A DNA stretch of 14,073 nucleotides from Desulfonema limicola (GCA_020718925.1 DYRC01000054.1:1-14073), one strand, 5' to 3'. Positions 6,042-13,397 are shown, counted from the stretch's first letter. Notes: generated by a model from the sequence alone, not told the origin. Program-made: numbers and translations.

Positions 6042-7401
6042 AAAATATCATATTCATTTTGTCGGCATCGGCGGTATCGGCATGAGCGGGATTGCAGAAG
6101 TGCTGCTCAATCTCGGCTATAACGTATCCGGCTCTGATCTTAAAACGTCAGATATTACAAACCGATTAAAAAAATTAGGCGGCACGATTTTTGAAGGACA
6201 TTCGGGAGAATATGTTGAAAATGCGGATGTGGTGGTGATCTCTTCTGCGGTCAAGCCGGATAACCCTGAAGTTCAGGCAGCAGTTCAGGCAGCCATCCCG
6301 GTAATTCCGAGAGCCGAAATGCTTGCAGAACTGATGCGCCTGAAATACAGTGTCGCCGTAGCAGGCGCACACGGCAAAACCACCACCACCTCGCTGATTG
6401 CTTCTCTTTTGGGCAAGGGCGGCTTTGATCCGACCATTGTGATCGGCGGCAAACTCAAAAGCATCGGCACAAATGCGGTGCTGGGGCAGGGCGATTTTAT
6501 CGTAGCAGAAGCAGATGAAAGCGACGGCTCGTTTCTGAGAATGTCGCCGACCATTGCGATTGTAACCAATATTGACCGGGAACATCTGGATTTTTACCAT
6601 GATTTGGATGCTATCAAAGACGCATTTTTAAGTTTTGTTGACAGAGTGCCGTTTTACGGGCTTGCGGTCTTATGTCTGGATAACGAGGCGGTGCAGGAAA
6701 TTCTGCCCAAAATCAGAAAGCGGTTCACGACTTACGGACTGACGGCTCAGGCAGATGTTCATGCCCGGAATGTGGTGTTTGACGGATTGAAAAGCCGGTT
6801 TTCCGTATATCATTTCAAAGAAAAATTAGGCGATATAACCCTGAGCCTGCCCGGACTTCATAACGTCCTCAATTCGCTTGCCGGAATTGCCGTAGGGCTT
6901 GAATTGGAGATTCCGTTTGAAACCATCCAATCCGCGCTGGCAAGCATAGAAGGCGTTCAGCGCAGGCTTGAAATCAAAGGGGAATCTCACGGCATAACCG
7001 TCGTGGATGATTACGGTCATCATCCCACAGAAATCAGAACCACGCTGCAAGCTGCCAGAGAAGGCTGGCCCGGACGCCGGATAGCGGTATTGTTTCAGCC
7101 GCACCGCTACACCCGGACAAAAGCCTTGTTTCAGGAATTTACCAGAGCGTTTTATCAATCAGATGTATTGGCGGTTCTTCCGATTTATTCTGCCGGAGAA
7201 AAAAAGATTGAAGGCATCGGCGGCGATATGCTGGCGGAAAGCATTCGGGCGCATGGACATAAAGATGTGTTTTTTACCGAAAATCCTGATGCGGCACTGT
7301 TGTATCTGAAAAAAGTTTTAAAGCCCGGCGATGTACTGATTACGCAAGGTGCGGGGGATGTTTGGAAAATCGGAGAGGCGTTTTTGAGAAGTGAGAAATG
7401 A
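6031..7401 (+). CDS. murC: UDP-N-acetylmuramate--L-alanine ligase MurC
   Basis: This 456-residue cytoplasmic enzyme adds L-alanine to UDP-MurNAc in peptidoglycan precursor synthesis, using ATP. The N-terminal UDP-binding domain opens with HFVGIGGIGMSGIA. The ATP loop GAHGKTTTT is at 112-120, and EADESDGSF and NIDREHLDFY are typical Mur ligase central-domain motifs. DDYGHHPTEI and FQPHRYTRT in the C-terminal domain are diagnostic of MurC rather than Mpl. I chose ATG 6031 because MYRKKYHIHFVGIGG matches the family start; the frame is open 46 codons further upstream but that lies inside the PEP-CTERM gene. An AGGTAAGGG site lies upstream. The last codons lie in a heptamer repeat. It stands outside the usual mur/fts cluster: no murG, murB or ftsQ is adjacent. 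Confidence 0.95.
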   Translation: MYRKKYHIHFVGIGGIGMSGIAEVLLNLGYNVSGSDLKTSDITNRLKKLGGTIFEGHSGEYVENADVVVISSAVKPDNPEVQAAVQAAIPVIPRAEMLAELMRLKYSVAVAGAHGKTTTTSLIASLLGKGGFDPTIVIGGKLKSIGTNAVLGQGDFIVAEADESDGSFLRMSPTIAIVTNIDREHLDFYHDLDAIKDAFLSFVDRVPFYGLAVLCLDNEAVQEILPKIRKRFTTYGLTAQADVHARNVVFDGLKSRFSVYHFKEKLGDITLSLPGLHNVLNSLAGIAVGLELEIPFETIQSALASIEGVQRRLEIKGESHGITVVDDYGHHPTEIRTTLQAAREGWPGRRIAVLFQPHRYTRTKALFQEFTRAFYQSDVLAVLPIYSAGEKKIEGIGGDMLAESIRAHGHKDVFFTENPDAALLYLKKVLKPGDVLITQGAGDVWKIGEAFLRSEK

Positions 7402-7421
7402 GAAGTGAGAAATGAGAAGTG
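7386..7421 (+). repeat. Heptamer tandem repeat over the murC 3' end
   Basis: Five alternating heptamers GAGAAGT/GAGAAAT run from 7386 to 7420, giving a 14-bp unit repeated about 2.5 times without mismatch. The first unit encodes the last residues of MurC (R-S-E-K) and the murC TGA lies at the unit junction (7399-7401). Short tandem heptamers of this kind are known as intergenic repeats in several bacterial lineages; here the array reaches into a coding region. Confidence 0.75.
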
Positions 7422-7427
7422 TTTTTT

Positions 7428-7479
7428 ACGCCGATTGTTCTTTGTCTGAATCAGCACGGGAGCGGTCGGCGTTTTTTTT
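7428..7479 (+). terminator. Rho-independent terminator for murC
   Basis: ACGCCGA (7428-7434) pairs perfectly with TCGGCGT (7466-7472), and a run of eight T follows (7472-7479). The loop is long (31 nt), which lowers confidence, but the T-run and the position 27 nt after the murC stop fit a terminator. A T-run before the first arm (7422-7427) would be an A-run on the other strand, so it may not work in reverse. Confidence 0.55.
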
Positions 7480-7660
7480 ACAGGATTTGAATCAGGATTG
7501 AAGGATTTATCAACGTGCAAAGTGCAGAATGTCTCCACGCTGCACTTTTAATTCGTATATACGCGCCCTCATATTCCGCACAGAAGATGTCAATCTCATA
7601 TTTATCGCTGACATTCGCATGGCTGTTCTGATGGACAATAATCTGCACAGGTGCCGGCAC
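7478..7660 (-). pseudogene. Small reverse ORF, possible gene remnant
   Basis: A 60-codon reading frame starts at a GTG (7658-7660). The segment VQIIVHQNSHANVSDKYEID followed by IFCAEYEG has protein-like composition, but I do not recognise a family. There is no obvious ribosome binding site. The C-terminal third runs through the 7519-7548 hairpin and the AGGATT repeats, which are not coding-like. It may be the stranded middle of a lost gene next to an insertion sequence scar. Its status as a gene is doubtful. Confidence 0.2.
7482..7548. repeat. AGGATT repeats and a 9-bp perfect hairpin
   Basis: AGGATT occurs three times in 26 bases (7482, 7494, 7502). This resembles the AGGATT-type low-complexity intergenic repeats seen in some Desulfobacterota and cyanobacteria (recollection, not a search). 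Just after it, AAAGTGCAG (7519-7527) pairs with CTGCACTTT (7540-7548) over a 12-nt loop. A T-rich tail follows, so the hairpin could be a second terminator. Confidence 0.35.
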
Positions 7661-7732
7661 CGCCGAATATGCTGTTCCGTCCCTATGACAGAAAAGGGAA
7701 AGGGAGGAAATCCGGGCTTACCCCTGAAATGA

Positions 7733-7954
7733 AAGGAAATTACAGACCGTCCCGGTCAGTTTCATTATAAAGAGGCGGAGGAAAAGGGACTGCCGGTCGG
7801 TTCGGGTGAGATTGAAAGCGCGCACCGCTGTATTGTTCGGAACCATCTGAAAATTCCCGGAGCATGGCGGAAGGAAAACAATGCACAGAACATGCTTTCG
7901 CTGAGGGTGCCTCGCGCAGACGGGGATTGGGAAAGTTATCGGAAAAAAAGCTGA
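7733..7954 (+). pseudogene. C-terminal remnant of ISKra4-like transposase
   Basis: The frame is open for 73 codons from 7733, just after an in-frame TGA at 7730-7732, and ends with TGA at 7952-7954. It contains GLPVGSGEIESAHR, then LKIPGAWRKENNAQNMLSLR and a final DWESYRKK. This order (GSGEIES, a PGAWW-like motif, NMLxLR) is the C-terminal end of ISKra4-family and related DDE transposases as I know them. About 300 residues are missing at the N-terminus and there is no start codon context. It is a decayed end of an insertion sequence, not an active element. Confidence 0.65.
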
Positions 7955-7963
7955 TCGGGTATG

Positions 7964-7988
7964 AAAAGTAACACTTTTAATTACACCC
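7964..7988 (+). mobile_element. Candidate right end of the degraded insertion sequence
   Basis: Ten bases after the transposase stop lies AAAAGT-AAC-ACTTTT (7964-7978) followed by AATTACACCC, ending at 7988. Read inward this is GGGTGTAATTAAAAGTGTTAC, with the GGG end common for this transposase class. No matching left end is present in the window, so the rest of the element is gone. Confidence 0.3.
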
Positions 7989-8031
7989 TCATATCTTTGC
8001 CGAAGTTGATTAGCGAGTAAATCAGGATATA

Positions 8032-8051
8032 GGGCGAATAATTATTCGCCC
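8032..8051. repeat. 20-bp perfect palindrome, REP-like
   Basis: GGGCGAATAA (8032-8041) is followed directly by its exact complement TTATTCGCCC (8042-8051). Flanking bases are A on the left and CTCAG on the right. It resembles short GGGGCGAATAATTATTCGCC-type interspersed repeats found in several bacteria (recollection). It sits 79 bp before the methyltransferase start and just upstream of its promoter, so a regulatory role is also possible. Confidence 0.6.
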
Positions 8052-8062
8052 CTCAGTCAATG

Positions 8063-8091
8063 TTGATTCTGATTGTAATTTGATATAATAT
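8063..8091 (+). promoter_or_regulatory. Candidate sigma-70 promoter for the methyltransferase
   Basis: TTGATT (8063-8068) precedes TATAATAT (8084-8091). The spacing is 15 bp to TATAAT or 17 bp to TAATAT. The -10 element lies about 40 bp before the TTG start, and an ACGGAG site is at 8118-8123. This is the most consensus-like promoter in the 7.4-8.1 kb spacer. Confidence 0.5.
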
Positions 8092-8130
8092 CCGGCATAA
8101 GACTGAAATTGCAAATAACGGAGTAAATTT

Positions 8131-9102
8131 TTGAAAACAAAGCATACGATAATAGCCGGAGACAGCCGGCAGATGAACCTGCTGCCTGATGAGTCCGTTC
8201 ATCTGATGATTACTTCTCCGCCATATTGGCAGCTTAAAGACTACGGAACTGAAAATCAGATCGGTTATCACGAAACTTATGAAAATTATATCAATAACCT
8301 GAATCTTGTTTGGAGAGAGTGTTACAGAGTTTTACATCAGGGGTGCAGGCTCTGTATCAACATAGGCGATCAGTTTGCACGATCTGTTTATTACGGACGT
8401 TACAAAGTGATTCCGATCAGAACAGAAATCATAAAATTTTGTGAAATCATCGGATTAGACTATATGGGAGCCGTAATCTGGCAAAAAAAAACAACCACCA
8501 ACACGACAGGCGGAGCGGTCATTATGGGCAGTTTCCCCTATCCGCGTAACGGAATTTTAAAAATTGACTATGAATTCATACTGATTTTCAAAAAACAGGG
8601 AGTTCCTCCGAAACCGGGCAAAGAACAAAAAGAACTTTCCGCAATGAGCAAAGAAGAATGGAACCGTTATTTTTCAGGACATTGGAGCTTTGCAGGCGCA
8701 AAACAGGACGGGCATCTTGCTATGTTTCCCGAAGAGTTGCCTGCCAGATTGATAAAGATGTTTTCTTTTGCAGGTGAAACTGTTCTTGATCCGTTTCTCG
8801 GCAGCGGAACGACTTCGTGTGCTGCAAAAAATCTGCAACGAAATTCGGTAGGCTATGAAATAAATCCTGAATTTATAGAACTTGCAAAACAGAAATTAAA
8901 TATATATCAGGCAGATATTGCCGAAACTGAATATGAATTTCTGACAGACAGCCTGAAATCTGATATGAACAAAGAGATTGCCAATCTGCCTTATATATTT
9001 AAAGACCCGCATAAATTAGACAGAAAGGCGGGTTCTGAAAAACGTCAGTTCGGTTCAAAAAATCACACGCCCCCTTTGCTTCTGTCCAAACTTCGGTATT
9101 GA
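8131..9102 (+). CDS. Beta-class DNA methyltransferase (SPPY type), lone
   Basis: This 323-residue SAM-dependent enzyme methylates an exocyclic amino group in DNA. Motif IV, TSPPYW, is at 28-33 and motif I, DPFLGSGTT, at 220-228, followed by GYEINPEFIELA. The IV-before-I order marks the beta class. SPPY is most often found in N4-cytosine enzymes, but N6-adenine activity cannot be excluded. The region between (about 100-200) would hold the target recognition part. The start is TTG at 8131, since MKTKHTIIAGDS matches the usual N-terminus and ACGGAG lies upstream. No restriction endonuclease gene is next to it, so it looks like an orphan. An insertion sequence scar lies upstream. The last 40 bp overlap the comM 3' end on the other strand, and the tail beyond about residue 275 is not obviously conserved. 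The AT-rich composition suggests an acquired gene. Confidence 0.85.
   Translation: MKTKHTIIAGDSRQMNLLPDESVHLMITSPPYWQLKDYGTENQIGYHETYENYINNLNLVWRECYRVLHQGCRLCINIGDQFARSVYYGRYKVIPIRTEIIKFCEIIGLDYMGAVIWQKKTTTNTTGGAVIMGSFPYPRNGILKIDYEFILIFKKQGVPPKPGKEQKELSAMSKEEWNRYFSGHWSFAGAKQDGHLAMFPEELPARLIKMFSFAGETVLDPFLGSGTTSCAAKNLQRNSVGYEINPEFIELAKQKLNIYQADIAETEYEFLTDSLKSDMNKEIANLPYIFKDPHKLDRKAGSEKRQFGSKNHTPPLLLSKLRY
9005..9033 (-). terminator. Possible comM terminator inside the methyltransferase tail
   Basis: On the minus strand ACCCGC (9033-9028) pairs with GCGGGT (9010-9005) over a 17-nt loop, 30 nt after the comM stop. The following bases CTTTAAAT make only a weak U-tract. On the plus strand the stem lies within the methyltransferase coding region. 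Confidence 0.3.
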
Positions 9103-10598
9103 ATCGCTTCAGACAGATGATGCGCCAGAATATTCGGCGCTCCTTCAAGATCGGCAATAGAGCGCGAAATTTTCAGGATGCGGTGGTATGCCCGCGCTGA
9201 AAGACCTAGTTTATCCACCGCCGTTTCAAGCAAAGATGCCGAAGCTTTATCTAATTCGCAATGCTTTTTGATCAGTCGGCTGTTCATCTGCGCGTTGCAG
9301 TAAATGGCTGTTTTGGCAAATCGCTCAGATTGACGTTCGCGGGCGTTTGACACCCGGGTGCGAATGCTTTCTGACGATTCAGCAGGTTTTCCGCCGATTA
9401 AGTCTTTATACGGAACTGCCGGAACTTCGACATGAATATCAATGCGATCCATCAAAGGACCTGAAATCCGGGAACGATATTTATCAATCTGCTGAGGCGA
9501 ACACGCACATTCATGCCGGGGATCTGAAAAAAAGCCGCAGGGACAGGGATTCATTGCCGCAATCAGCATCAGGCTTGACGGATAGGTAATGGTGGAAGCC
9601 GCTCTGGAAATGGTTACTTTCAGGTCTTCCAAGGGCTGGCGAAGCACTTCCAGAACATGCTTTTTAAATTCGGGAAGCTCATCTAAAAAAAGTACGCCAT
9701 TATGCGCCAGACTGACTTCGCCGGGCTTTGGGCTGTGTCCGCCGCCAATCAGTCCTGCATCGGAAATGGTATGGTGCGGAGACCTGAACGGTCGCTGCGT
9801 AACCAATGCCTGATCTTTGCCGAGCATTCCGGTTACACTGAAAATCTTTGTGGTTTCAATGGCTTCTTCAAAGGTCAGAGGCGGCAGAATCGAAGGAATG
9901 CGGCGGGCAAGCATGGTTTTACCGGATCCGGGCGGACCGATCATAATCAGGTTATGCCCTCCGGCAGCAGCCACTTCCAACGACCGCTTGACATGCTCCT
10001 GTCCCATGACTTCGGAAAAATCCGTTTCATACTGTCCCCGCTGCTCAAATACCTCTGTCAGGTTCGTTGTTTCCGGCTCAATCGTTATCAATCCGCGAAA
10101 AAAATCAACCGCCTGCCCCAGCGTCTCAATGGGCAGAACTGAAATACCGTGAACCACAGATGCTTCTTTGCTGTTGTCTTTGGGAAGAATAATGCCTGAA
10201 TATCCGGCTTGTTTGGCAGCAATCGCCATCGGCAGTCCGCCTTTGACCGGCTTGATGCGTCCGTCTAAAGAAAGCTCGCCCAGAATAAGATAATTGGATA
10301 AAATATCCTGTGAAATCAGTCCGGTAGCTGATAAAATGCCCAAAGCAATCGGCAGATCAAAGCCCGTGCCTTCTTTTTTAATATTTGCCGGTGCCAAATT
10401 GACGGTGATGCGATCATCGGGAAATACATAACCGGAATTGAAAATAGCGGTTTTGACCCGCTCTTTGCTTTCTTTGACGGATGCTTCGGGAAGTCCGACA
10501 ATGGCAAATACCGGCAGCCCGATAGAAATATCCACTTCCACTTCAACAAGATACGCATCAATTCCGATGACGGAACTGCTCAGGACTTTTGCAAGCAA
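9063..10598 (-). CDS. comM: ComM/YifB family Mg-chelatase-like AAA+ ATPase
   Basis: This 511-residue protein of the YifB/ComM family has an N-terminal Lon-protease-like fold (about 1-165), a Mg-chelatase-type AAA+ core and a C-terminal Mg-chelatase helical domain. ComM in naturally transformable bacteria is a hexameric helicase that extends branch migration during integration of incoming DNA. Walker A, GPPGSGKT, is at 221-228 and Walker B, VLFLDE, has D306 and E307. The conserved NPCPCGFF...CACS cysteine cluster follows. The start is TTG at 10596-10598 because MLAKVLSSSVIGIDAYLVEVE is the family N-terminus and AGGAGG lies 5 nt upstream. That ribosome binding site overlaps the stop codon of the upstream transglycosylase, so the two are coupled. 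Family presence alone does not prove the organism is competent. Confidence 0.93.
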   Translation of the reverse strand: MLAKVLSSSVIGIDAYLVEVEVDISIGLPVFAIVGLPEASVKESKERVKTAIFNSGYVFPDDRITVNLAPANIKKEGTGFDLPIALGILSATGLISQDILSNYLILGELSLDGRIKPVKGGLPMAIAAKQAGYSGIILPKDNSKEASVVHGISVLPIETLGQAVDFFRGLITIEPETTNLTEVFEQRGQYETDFSEVMGQEHVKRSLEVAAAGGHNLIMIGPPGSGKTMLARRIPSILPPLTFEEAIETTKIFSVTGMLGKDQALVTQRPFRSPHHTISDAGLIGGGHSPKPGEVSLAHNGVLFLDELPEFKKHVLEVLRQPLEDLKVTISRAASTITYPSSLMLIAAMNPCPCGFFSDPRHECACSPQQIDKYRSRISGPLMDRIDIHVEVPAVPYKDLIGGKPAESSESIRTRVSNARERQSERFAKTAIYCNAQMNSRLIKKHCELDKASASLLETAVDKLGLSARAYHRILKISRSIADLEGAPNILAHHLSEAIQYRSLDRSKGGV

Positions 10599-10607
10599 AT
10601 TCTCCTC

Positions 10608-11222
10608 CTATTTGGCGTTTTTCAATACCTGATAATATTGAATCACCCGTTTGACATAGACCTGCGTTTCCTCAAATGGCGGAATGCCGTTGTATTTGGC
10701 AACATTTTCGGGACCTGCATTATATCCGGCAAGAGCTAACGATACTTTTCCTTCAAAGCGATCCAGCAGACCTCTCAGATACCGTGTGCCGCCGCTGATA
10801 TTGTCCCAGGGATCAAACGAATCATAGACGTTCATCAAGCGGGCAGTTCCGGGCATGAGCTGCATCAATCCCTGCGCGCCTTTGGGAGACACGGCTCTGT
10901 GATTGAAATTGGACTCCACTTTGATAATGGCTTTGATGAGGTTGAACGGCAGCCCGTGCAGTTGACACGCCATATTGATGTAGGCATCATATTTTGTGCT
11001 GGTATACGCATCCGGTTTAAATGAATAAGAATGTCCGGAAGAAATCCCGTAATCCGAATCCCGGCGATATACCTTGTAAAGCGAAGAGGTCGGCGCGTTG
11101 GTAAAGTGCATGACGCCGTTTTTATCAACATATCTGTAAATATCGGCATACGCAGGAATATTTTCCCCGCACAAGACCATTATCGCACATAAGGCTAACA
11201 TCATTCTGATACCGGCAGACAT
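10608..11222 (-). CDS. Lytic transglycosylase (SLT domain) with DUF4124 region
   Basis: This 204-residue exported enzyme cleaves the MurNAc-GlcNAc bond of peptidoglycan to form 1,6-anhydro ends. The signal peptide is about 1-26, with predicted cleavage after AYA. IYRYVDKNGVMHFTNAP (28-44) is a DUF4124-type segment, often found before SLT domains. The SLT domain begins near residue 78. The catalytic glutamate is E103 in KVESNFN, followed by GAQGLMQLMPGTA, NISGGTRYLR and ALAGYNAGPENV. All family I lytic transglycosylase motifs are intact. The ATG at 11222 has ACGGAG 8 nt upstream; the stop is TAG. comM begins 9 bp downstream. Periplasmic, either soluble or loosely bound. Confidence 0.92.
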   Translation of the reverse strand: MSAGIRMMLALCAIMVLCGENIPAYADIYRYVDKNGVMHFTNAPTSSLYKVYRRDSDYGISSGHSYSFKPDAYTSTKYDAYINMACQLHGLPFNLIKAIIKVESNFNHRAVSPKGAQGLMQLMPGTARLMNVYDSFDPWDNISGGTRYLRGLLDRFEGKVSLALAGYNAGPENVAKYNGIPPFEETQVYVKRVIQYYQVLKNAK

Positions 11223-11346
11223 GTGTTTAACTCCGTTTTAATGTTTGCATAAATTTTAGATGATGTTATTTTATTATAAAAATGATTTTCAATCAAGCTT
11301 AAATGAAGTAAACATAACTTGTTTAATGGGGATATTCGGAAGATGT

Positions 11347-11421
11347 TGGAGGCGGCATCCGGATTTGAACCGGAGAATAACGATTTTGCAGACCGTTGCC
11401 TTACCACTTGGCTATGCCGCC
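11347..11421 (-). tRNA. tRNA-Cys (GCA)
   Basis: The minus strand folds as a complete cloverleaf. The acceptor GGCGGCA pairs with TGCCGCC. The anticodon stem is ACGGT/ATCGT around the loop CTGCAAA (anticodon GCA, 11387-11389), and the T-arm contains GGTTCAAATCC. The discriminator is U73, the known identity base for tRNA-Cys, and CCA is encoded (11347-11349). It lies 9 bp after tRNA-Gly. Confidence 0.96.
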
Positions 11422-11430
11422 TAAAAAAAA

Positions 11431-11505
<75 letters not shown>

Positions 11506-11522
11506 TCAGAAAGTGTACGGAC

Positions 11523-11551
11523 TATTTAGCAGTTCATTTTAAATTTGTCAA
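11523..11551 (-). promoter_or_regulatory. Promoter of the tRNA-Gly/tRNA-Cys operon
   Basis: Read leftward, a perfect -35 box TTGACA (11551-11546) is followed after exactly 17 bp by TAAATA (11528-11523). The predicted transcription start would be about 10 nt before the tRNA-Gly 5' end at 11505. The -10 is weak but the geometry is right. It lies within the 61-bp gap shared with the divergent uvrC. Confidence 0.6.
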
Positions 11552-11566
11552 CTAAAAAAAACAGCG

Positions 11567-13393
11567 ATGATCTCAGATAAATTTTACGAACAATTCAAGC
11601 AGGTTTCATCTGAACCCGGCGTCTATCTGATGAAAGATGATACGGGAAAGGTGATTTATATCGGAAAAGCCTCGAATCTGAAGAAGCGTCTGGCATCTTA
11701 TGTTAATCCGTCTGACCAGTCCAATGCCAAAGTATTCGCATTGATCAGACATATCGCAGATATTGAGACCATTATCACTTCCGGCGAAACCGAAGCATTG
11801 ATTCTGGAATCCAATCTGATCAAAAAATATAAGCCCCGGTATAATGTCATTTTAAAAGACGACAAGCGTTATCCCTCGCTCAGATTGGATACCGGACATC
11901 CGTATCCCAATCTTGAAATGGTCAGAAAGCCCCAAAAAGACGGGGCATTATATTTCGGACCTTATACTTCTTCAGGCGCGGTGTATGAGACGCTTCATCT
12001 GATTCACAAAACATTCAAGCTTCGCAAATGCAAGACCGAAACATTCGGACATCGCATCCGTCCCTGTCTGAATTATCAGATCGGCGTCTGCCTTGCGCCA
12101 TGCTGCCTTCAAGTCAGCCATGAGCTTTACCAAAGCATGGTCAGAGAAGTTATCCTGATCTTAAAAGGACGGGCATCTGATCTGATCCGAAATATAAAGG
12201 CAGAAATGCTTGCACAGGCTGAGTTACAGGAATATGAAAAGGCGGCGCAGCTTAGGGATAAACTGTTTGCCCTTGAAAAAATTGCTGAAAAGCAGGTCTC
12301 TGTTTCAATGGATCATAAAGATAAAGATGTGATTGCGTTTGTCCGCTCATCTGAATATTCTGTTTTCACCATGCTTTTTGTTCGCGGGGGCTATCTTATC
12401 GGAACCAAACATTTTAATTTTAAAGAAACGCTTTCAACAGATGCGGAACTGATGGAAACATTTATCCGGCAATATTATGAAAAGGCGCATTTTATTCCGA
12501 ATGAGATATTGGCGCAGATACAGCCGGATCACGCTGCTCTGATTGAATCAAGACTTAAAGACATCAGCGAAAAAAAGGTGAAAATCTTACAGCATATCGT
12601 CGGAGAAAAAGCCCGTCTTCTGAAAATGGCTTATAAAAATGCCGAAAAAACGCTTGCCGATCTGATGAACTCGGCAAACGCAGAAACCGCAAAACTCTTG
12701 CGGCTGCAACATAAACTGCGGCTGGATCGGCTGCCCATCCGGATTGAATGCTTTGATAATTCAAATATTTCAGGAACTTCTCCGGTGGCGGGCAGGGTTG
12801 TTTTCGAGAATGGAAAGCCGGACAAATCCTCTTATCGCAAATACAAGATCAGGACGGTTTCAGAGCAGGATGATTATGCGTATATGAACGAAGTCCTGAC
12901 CCGGCGATTCGGAAAGGGTGAAGATTCAAAGCCTTATCCTGATCTGCTGATGGTGGACGGCGGAAAAGGACAAATCGGGATTGCCGTATCCGTTCTTAGG
13001 GAATTGGGACTTGAAAATGAGTTTGAAATTATCGGCATTGCCAAAAAAGATGAAAAAAAAGGCGAACATGAGGATAAAATTTATCTGGCAGGCAGGGCGG
13101 ATTGGGTTCAGTGGGGCAGGGAAAAAGACCTGTTGTTGTTTCTTGAACATATCCGCGATGAGGCACACCGCTTTGCCATTTCTTTTCACCGAAAACAGCG
13201 GCAGAAAGCCTCTGTAAGCTCAATTCTGGATAATATTCCCGGCTTGGGTCCCAAGCGGAAAAAGATGCTGATAACGCATTTCGGAGGTATCAGAAATATT
13301 CAGAACGCCGGTATTGACGAAATGACCGCTCTGCCCGGAATTACAGCAGCAATTGCCCAAGCTGTTTTGGTAAAAATGCAGCGCAAAAAATAA
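11567..13393 (+). CDS. uvrC: Excinuclease ABC subunit UvrC
   Basis: This 608-residue dual-incision nuclease acts in nucleotide excision repair after UvrA/UvrB. The N-terminal GIY-YIG nuclease makes the 3' cut: GVY at 18-20, YIG at 31-33, then KASNLKKRL. A UVR/UvrB-binding helix pair with EYEKAAQLRDKL lies near 210-235. The RNase H-like domain for the 5' cut has D397 in IECFDNSNISGT and D464 in MVDGGKGQI. A tandem helix-hairpin-helix DNA-binding region (IPGLGPKRKKML, LPGITAAIA) fills about 550-606. Length is normal. The ATG at 11567 starts MISDKFYEQF. The upstream bases are CTAAAAAAAACAGCG, with no recognisable Shine-Dalgarno, so initiation may be weak or A-rich-leader driven. It converges with the nifV-like gene, 4 bp apart. 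Confidence 0.97.
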   Translation: MISDKFYEQFKQVSSEPGVYLMKDDTGKVIYIGKASNLKKRLASYVNPSDQSNAKVFALIRHIADIETIITSGETEALILESNLIKKYKPRYNVILKDDKRYPSLRLDTGHPYPNLEMVRKPQKDGALYFGPYTSSGAVYETLHLIHKTFKLRKCKTETFGHRIRPCLNYQIGVCLAPCCLQVSHELYQSMVREVILILKGRASDLIRNIKAEMLAQAELQEYEKAAQLRDKLFALEKIAEKQVSVSMDHKDKDVIAFVRSSEYSVFTMLFVRGGYLIGTKHFNFKETLSTDAELMETFIRQYYEKAHFIPNEILAQIQPDHAALIESRLKDISEKKVKILQHIVGEKARLLKMAYKNAEKTLADLMNSANAETAKLLRLQHKLRLDRLPIRIECFDNSNISGTSPVAGRVVFENGKPDKSSYRKYKIRTVSEQDDYAYMNEVLTRRFGKGEDSKPYPDLLMVDGGKGQIGIAVSVLRELGLENEFEIIGIAKKDEKKGEHEDKIYLAGRADWVQWGREKDLLLFLEHIRDEAHRFAISFHRKQRQKASVSSILDNIPGLGPKRKKMLITHFGGIRNIQNAGIDEMTALPGITAAIAQAVLVKMQRKK

Positions 13394-13397
13394 AATT

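Noticed and set aside
7386..7510. CRISPR array from the heptamer and AGGATT repeats
   Set aside because: Units are 6-14 bp without unique spacers of constant length; no cas gene is present.
7543..7982. CACTTTTAATT shared at 7543-7553 and 7972-7982 as insertion sequence ends
   Set aside because: The two copies are in the same orientation rather than inverted, and each forms part of a different local hairpin; chance similarity of AT-rich sequence is likely.
9702..10142. 146-codon plus-strand ORF
   Set aside because: Antisense to the comM ATPase core.
11223..11346. Terminator after tRNA-Cys
   Set aside because: Only a 5-bp AT-rich stem followed by T5 is visible in this AT-rich spacer; too weak to call.
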